A stretch of DNA of 64,000 nucleotides from Welwitschia mirabilis (taxonomy: Eukaryota; Gnetophyta; Gnetopsida; Welwitschiales): the NCBI GenBank assembly GCA_051453625.1, contig JBOZIK010000001.1:260613129-260677128 (forward strand), written 5' to 3'. A program made the position numbers and the translations under genes. Within the stretch, counting starts at the first letter, position 1. Each line of letters opens with the position of its first letter. The notes under the pieces are model-generated. The model was given only the letters and a program-made list of their open reading frames with translations, searched no databases and was not told the DNA's origin. Positions 59,236 to 64,000 of this stretch are shown in pieces.

Positions 59236-59592
59236 TGGTACTTGGATAGTGGCTTTTCAAGACATATGACAAGTAATATAATAATGTTTCACACACTTAT
59301 CAACTATGATGGAGGAGAGGTTTTCTTTGCAAACAATCAAAAAGCATCCATCAAGGGAAAAGCTATGGTTTATGAATATGATTTTCTAAAAATTAATAAT
59401 GTTTTATATATAGAGGGCTTTAAGCATAATATTTTAAGTATTACTCAAATATATGATAAAGGGAATATAGTTACTTTTAACAAAAATAAGTGTGTGGTAA
59501 AGAGTATTTCTAGTAATAAGAAACTTTTAATTACCCATCGTCTAGAAAACTTGTATTCTATAAATGATAAAGAGCTATGTGGTTTTAATTAA
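59236..59592 (+). pseudogene. Protease and pre-integrase segment of element G (119 codons open)
   Basis: Open without stops from WYLDSGFSRHMTSN (catalytic Asp at 59245) through FHTLINYDGGEVFFANNQKA, INNVLYIEGFKHNILSITQI, GNIVTFNKNKCVV and LENLYSIND. This is the canonical SIRE-type protease (LDSGCSRHMTG, NVLLVDGLKHNLLSISQ), with Cys changed to Phe after DSG. It is the best preserved coding part of element G; it needs the polyprotein context, which is broken on both sides. Confidence 0.92.
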
Positions 59593-59619
59593 GAGAGTCA
59601 AGAATATCTCTAGCATTGA

Positions 59620-60000
59620 AGAATTGTCTATTCAAAATTTTCAAACTTAAAGATCATCTCTCAACAAGAGTTGGTTAAAGGCTTACCCGAACTTAGCTTT
59701 TCAAATTTTGTCTTATGTAAACATTATCAAGTAGGTAAAATCATAAAACATTATTTTAAATTTGAGCTTGAGATATCCTTAAAAAGGCCTTTAGATATGT
59801 TGCACTTAGATTTAATAAGGCCTAAATTCTAAGTGAAAAGAGATGTTTTATGATGGTGGTTTATGATTTTAGTTATTACTCATGAATTGAATTTCTGCAT
59901 TCTAAATCTAGTCCTTTTGATAAGTTTTGTGGAATTTGCAAAAAAATTCAGAATGAAAAGGGCTTCACCATTAAGAAATACAGGTCTGATCATGGATTTT
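59620..60000 (+). pseudogene. Integrase remnant of element G, cut after the core
   Basis: Frame pieces: LVKGLPELSFSNFVLCKHYQVGKI, FELEISLKRPLDMLHLDLIRP (family: SR-PLELLHMDLFGP), VLWWFMILVITHELNF in a shifted frame, SSPFDKFCGICKKIQNEKGFTIKKYRSDHG. The phrase SDHG is followed not by GEFEN but directly by RT sequence, so the C-terminal half is deleted. Confidence 0.85.
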
Positions 60001-60260
60001 TTTGTGCTTCTAATGAAAAGCTAACAATTGAATTCTCTAAAGTTATGCAAAAGAGAATTTGAAATGAGCATGCTTGGAGAGATCAATTTCTTCTTAGTCT
60101 TGCAAAATAAATAGCTTAATAATGATATTTTTCTTAGCCAATCTAAGCATGTTAAGGAGCTTTTAAAGAAGTAAAAACTCGATTAAGTGAAAGTGGTATG
60201 CAATTCCATGTCCAAATCTACAAAAACCAGCAAGGATGAATCAGATCAATAGCCTACTAA
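60001..60260 (+). pseudogene. Reverse transcriptase fragment of element G (C-terminal part)
   Basis: Begins at FFCASNEKLTIEFSKVMQ (family: IIFGSTNE-L--EFAK-MQ), just past the missing YVDD catalytic box. It continues EFEMSMLGEINFFL, NNDIFLSQSKHVKELLKK, LDEVKV. Lacks the catalytic residues, so it could never have polymerised DNA after the deletion. Confidence 0.85.
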
Positions 60261-60832
60261 TTTGGTTATCAAGCTTCTCTTAGAAGTGAAACTTAAGCTG
60301 TTAAAGGTTGAGTTGGCATAGGAACATGTCCAACTGAGGTATGGTTTTTGTTTAATAATCAATACTAAAATTTGTACATCTTAATCAAGTTTTTCTGTGC
60401 ATGAAGAGCATCATTTTTCCCTTTTATAATGTCTTCTACTATCTTACTTTTGTTTTTATTCAAAACTATAATGTCTTAGCTTATCGATGGATCTTCCTAT
60501 CACTGTTGGGGTTTAGACATCTATCTCCTTAAAAGGCTAGATGTTTTCCCACCTGAGAATGGATCTCAAGCTAAGTGGAGGCTAGATTTCCACCCTTAAA
60601 AGGGTAGACATCCATGCACCAAGTGGATATGAATTCACGTTTTATTCCACTGAAAACCTCGTTAGTCGTCTACCTCTATATATTTGGTTATTTCCCATTT
60701 TATTTTATCTAATCTTGTAATTTTCTAGTGCTTTAGTCTTTAGAATTAAGTATTCCTGTCTTAGTTTATTTTCTTGGTCTTTCTCTTTCTTCAGTAGATT
60801 CTTTCTTCCCTTTTTCTTGTTCATTTCCATCA
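60261..60832. other. Spacer of element G
   Basis: No coherent frame. At 60500-60650 several lines with 'ctagat', 'agacat' and 'ccaccc' resemble the LTR motif style. RNase H is absent, so the deletion or decay extends beyond RT. Confidence 0.4.
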
Positions 60833-61856
60833 TGCCAAGGTAGAAGATTCTACTTTCAAGGAAGGACAAAGGTAAAGATAAGAAAGCAAAGCCCATTTTT
60901 ATGACTCCTAAGGTAAAGGCAATATGGTCTCAAGGTTTCCATAAAAAGCCTCTTACTCTAGAGAGGGTTATTTTATAGGATAATTTCCAACATTATTTCA
61001 ATCTTTTTTCTATGTTGGAAGAGTTAGGTTGGACATATATTCTAAATCCTTATACTCATGCTTTGGTAAATTTGGTTCTATGTTTTATGGTAATGGTTCT
61101 TATTAGTATGAGCAGAATTATTTTGTATCAAATCTATATGGTATTGATATTGAGATTGATATTGAAATGATTTTTGATGCTATTGGTTTCCCATTAGACT
61201 ATGTAGAATATGTGCATGTCCCTCTAGTTTTAGTTTTAGATAATTTAGTTTCTAGAAATGAACTCAATGAAGTTTTGTATGAAAGATAAGAGGAATGAAT
61301 AACTATCATTCCCACTTAATTATTAAGATCAATCTATAAGGTACCCTTTCACATTATCTCTAGCAATTTCATTTCAAAGCTTGGCCACATGAATGAAGTA
61401 TCTCCTTTGTATGCTTATGTTATGTATTGTTATGATCAAAGAATTTAACTCAACTTACCTAAACTAATTTTGTAAAACATGGCTTCCTATACATCTATGA
61501 GTTTAGTAGCACTACCATATGGAAATCTTATTACAAAGATGTATCATGATCAGATAGCTCTACCAACGGTCAAAGATGAAATTCTGAAACTTCCAAAGCC
61601 ATTTAATAAATCCTCTCTTATCTAGATGAAAATTATGAAAGGCACTGCTTCTGTAGCTCCAGCTTCTCCTCCTGCTAGGTGATTCAAGTGCATGAAACCT
61701 AGTAAGTCTTTAAGGGATACCTCAAATAACAAATGGCTCAAACAAATCTCATCTTAGCTTTTAAAGATAAAGAAGGCTCTTATCGATTCCGGTTTGGAGG
61801 TGACATCCACCTCTTGTAGTAGAAGTAGCAGTGGGAACGTGGTGGAATCTAGCTAA
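60833..61856 (+). pseudogene. Extra 3' ORF of element G (plant retroelement-associated 'putative plant transposon protein' domain)
   Basis: ATG at 60833, stop at 61854-61856, about 340 codons with a few stops and a frameshift near 61080. Order: basic KDKGKDKKAK, FMTPKVKAIWSQGFHKKPLTLERV, FSMLEELGWTYILNPYTHALVNLV, then FYGNGSY-YEQNYFVSNLYGIDIEIDIEMIFDAIGFPLD, VPFHIISSNFISKLGHMNEVSPLYAYVMYC, LPYGNLITKM, KGTASVAPASPPAR, Ser-rich end. The pattern of helices (WxxxL-P-Y---VREFYxN, G--I), position after pol and length fit the Transposase_32-type domain seen in SIRE and Athila extra ORFs. It is far less decayed than the gag-pol beside it. Function unknown. Confidence 0.65.
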
Positions 61857-62070
61857 ACTTGTCTCTAACTTTTTCTCTTGCTTCTTACTTTAGTCTTTTC
61901 TCTTATGTCCTTATGTTTTTGTGTCTATTGTGTTTGAGTGTTTATTAGTATAATGGATAATATGATATCTATTATTTCCACTATGTATGTTTATTATTGT
62001 TATGCTATTTACATGCTTTTCATGGATACTTTTTGTGTATCTTTTGTTTTCTTTTAGAACCAATGATGGT

Positions 62071-62157
62071 AAAAGGGGGAGTGATGCTAAGACTATATGA
62101 GATATAATTGTTGTATCATTATATCATTTTAATAGGGATATCAAACTTAGGGGGGGC
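62071..62157 (+). other. Two G-rich purine tracts before the 3' LTR of element G
   Basis: aaaaggggga (62071-62080) and aacttaggggggg (62145-62156) lie in the region before the 3' LTR. Internal polypurine tracts are common in SIRE-type elements; the one next to the LTR is at 62223-62235. Confidence 0.55.
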
Positions 62158-62222
62158 TAGTCTACATCTAAAGGTGAGGTTATTTTGAATAGGTTCTTTA
62201 GATAAGTGGGTTTTTCATCATT

Positions 62223-62235
62223 TAAAAGAAGGATA
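62223..62235 (+). other. Polypurine tract of element G
   Basis: taaaagaaggata directly before TGTAAG (62237), the inferred start of the 3' LTR. Confidence 0.55.
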
Positions 62236-62236
62236 T

Positions 62237-63358
62237 TGTAAGTATAAGATTTCAATAATGTCAACAATCATAAGAATCAAGTAATAAGATGGCCATCATT
62301 CATCACAATTACATTAATAAGCTAACCTTTGCATGCACCCACTCAAAATAAGATAGATGTCCCTATACTTAGAGGAAAAATGCATTTGTGATAGATGTCA
62401 GGCCTAGATATCCCCACTTAAATAGGGCAGACATCCCCTCTTCTTACAGGAAACATGACTGTTAATTCTTAGGTGCAGATGTCCCNNNNNNNNNNNNNNN
62501 NNNNNNNNNNNCCTCCATTTAGTTTATTCCCAATCTGCACTTGTGGTAAGTATGGATGTCCACTCCTTTCTAGGATGGACGTCTTCATACTTCTAGGAGT
62601 GTAGACATCTATACTACTTTGAGGATGGATGCCCACCTCCTTGGAAATGAGGACATTCCTAGTTTTAAAGGTGGTTGTTCTCTCTTTAAACAATTGGAAA
62701 AATAGTCTTTCAAGAAAATGCACAATGGGTTTCAATGGATATTATCTTCTAACATGCCATTCCATTATATTAGAAACATGAATTTTATTAGAATATCAGA
62801 TTTTCATGTCTTAAAATCATCATTTAGGGTTTTTATTTAATAGCTATTTTCCCTTCTCTTTAAAAGGGGGAATACCTACTTTGTTAGGGTTACAAATATA
62901 CACACGCATATATGATTCTATGAAGTGAACTAAAAACAAATCTTTATTGATCTATGTATACTTGATGGTTCTATCTTATTTAATGATTTGGATTAAATCC
63001 TGTACTATTGCATCCATGCTTAATGCACAACTTGATTTTTTCTCTTTTTTTTGTGGTTAAGTCTGAGGCTTTGAAAGACTCCAATGTGAAAGTTTGATGA
63101 TAAACCTGAAAATCATCACTGTTGTATAAGGTTGATGATCAACTAGAAAATCATCAGTTCAAAAGTGATAAGAGAATCAAGAAAGATGACATATTTGTCT
63201 CTCCTTAAAGAATGAAGTATGCACATTACTGAACCACTATAAATCTTTGCTATTTTTGTCAGATATAGTTTTCTTTTACAAATATGATAAATTTCATTTA
63301 AGAATACATTTTAGATTTAAAATTTATTATTATTCCTATTTATCCCCTAGGAATTTCA
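62237..63358 (+). repeat. 3' LTR of element G
   Basis: About 1.12 kb from TGTAAGTATAAG to GAATTTCA. Its right 455 bases match the 5' LTR; the left part (62237-62900) has no counterpart at 56696. It contains many 'agacatc/gatgtc' motifs and a 26-N gap (62486-62511). Confidence 0.7.
62860..62895 (+). promoter_or_regulatory. Possible core promoter region of the element G 3' LTR
   Basis: 'ctctttaaaaggggga' (62857-62872) is a TATA-like sequence in the right part of U3, followed by 'tttgttagggtt'. There is no surviving partner in the truncated 5' LTR to test conservation. Confidence 0.3.
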
Positions 63359-64000
63359 CTTTTTATTTTTTTAAGCTTTTTAGCTAATTTTCAAGTTTTT
63401 TGGGTATTTTTTGAATTTGTAATCCAAAACTTTATTTTTACCATCAAATCAAGTTGGAATGTTAGGTAAGATTCCTTGATTTGATTTTTTAACCTTTTTT
63501 TCTAACTTTTTGAGCTTAATGTTTTTTTCTTTTTTTTTTTTTGAAGTTTGGAGATTTGAGGCATTTTTCCAAAATTGTAAGCCAAATATCTCTCATCAAG
63601 TTAAGTTGGGGTGTGGTTCAAGATCCTTTGATTGATTTCTTTTTTATTTCTCTTGGACTATTTTTTTGTGATTTGGATAAATTAAACTAAGTTGAATGGT
63701 GAGTAAGACCTACTTAGCTAAACTATACATTAATCAAGCCCTTCTATTATATATTAGTATTTGATTTATTTTCATAGTTAATATTTTTAAGCTTGATTAA
63801 GTTAATTCACAAAAAGATAAATTAGTTTTCATTCCTTAAACACTTAACATTTTTGTTAATAATAAGTATTGATTGGTGAAAAACACAGGGAGCCTTATGT
63901 AGATAGAGATCTATGTTAGGATTTATGATATCTTTTAAAGCTTGTTGCATATTCTTAAATAGAATAACTATGAACTTTAATTTATAAGGAGAGTCATGTC
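63359..64000. other. T-rich flanking sequence, no gene recognised
   Basis: Contains long T tracts (63524-63541) and repeated phrases about 'ctttttaagc' and 'aagttggggtg'. No frame, and no similarity to the missing right part of the element E LTR was seen. Confidence 0.45.

Larger units (their letters stand above)
56696..63358 (+). mobile_element. SIRE-type Ty1/copia element (element G), internally deleted
   Basis: Right parts of both LTRs match (56710-57184 and 62905-63358). The element has a Met-type primer site at 57187, gag, protease, integrase, a truncated RT and an extra 3' frame, ending with a polypurine tract and 3' LTR. About two kilobases between the integrase core and mid-RT are missing. 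The left LTR lacks its first roughly 670 bases relative to the right LTR. Confidence 0.85.

Overview
The window is AT-rich plant nuclear DNA from a repeat-dominated, probably pericentromeric or otherwise heterochromatic region. I see no intact host gene. Almost everything recognisable is an old, nested transposable element: Athila/Tat-like Ty3/gypsy elements, SIRE/Tork-like Ty1/copia elements and one CACTA DNA transposon. A flowering plant is supported by these families and by two captured plant-type gene fragments (a GDSL esterase/lipase and an importin-alpha). The species cannot be told. Most coding remnants carry stops where Gln, Arg or Trp is expected, and the tRNA primer sites differ from canonical almost only by C-to-T and G-to-A changes. 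That pattern points to long decay through deamination of methylated cytosines.

Layout. (1) 1-8018: an Athila/Tat-like LTR element, its 5' LTR cut by the window edge, with primer site, polypurine region and 3' LTR. Its interior holds a possible small LTR element (about 2553-5050) around one decayed reading frame. (2) 8019-11383: gaps, a poly-G tract and telobox motifs. (3) about 11384-27467: a 16-kb Athila-like element with gag, protease, RT, RNase H and integrase. The integrase is split at 17993 by a minus-strand LTR element (17994-21544) with a perfect 5-bp target duplication; a possible env-like region and the 3' LTR follow. (4) 27691-28935: a degenerate array with a period near 97 bp. (5) 33659-35765: a decayed copia element without recognised LTRs. 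(6) 35800-36290: a CpG- and GC-rich block unlike its surroundings. (7) 36802 to about 56695: a SIRE-type copia element whose 5' LTR is split by a 10.8-kb CACTA transposon (38048-48890). (8) about 56696-63358: a second SIRE-type copia element with an integrase-to-RT deletion and a better preserved extra 3' reading frame.

The most interesting object is the CACTA element. It has matching terminal inverted repeats, a 3-bp AAG duplication and subterminal palindromes. No transposase is recognisable. It carries intron-containing, same-strand fragments of an importin-alpha gene and a GDSL lipase gene, the latter between two 0.54-kb direct repeats that contain copia gag sequence. This is a Pack-CACTA-like gene-capturing element.

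Several N gaps are flanked by near-identical sequence, so they are assembly overlaps rather than missing DNA. Reading frames that run through N tracts are meaningless and are left out.
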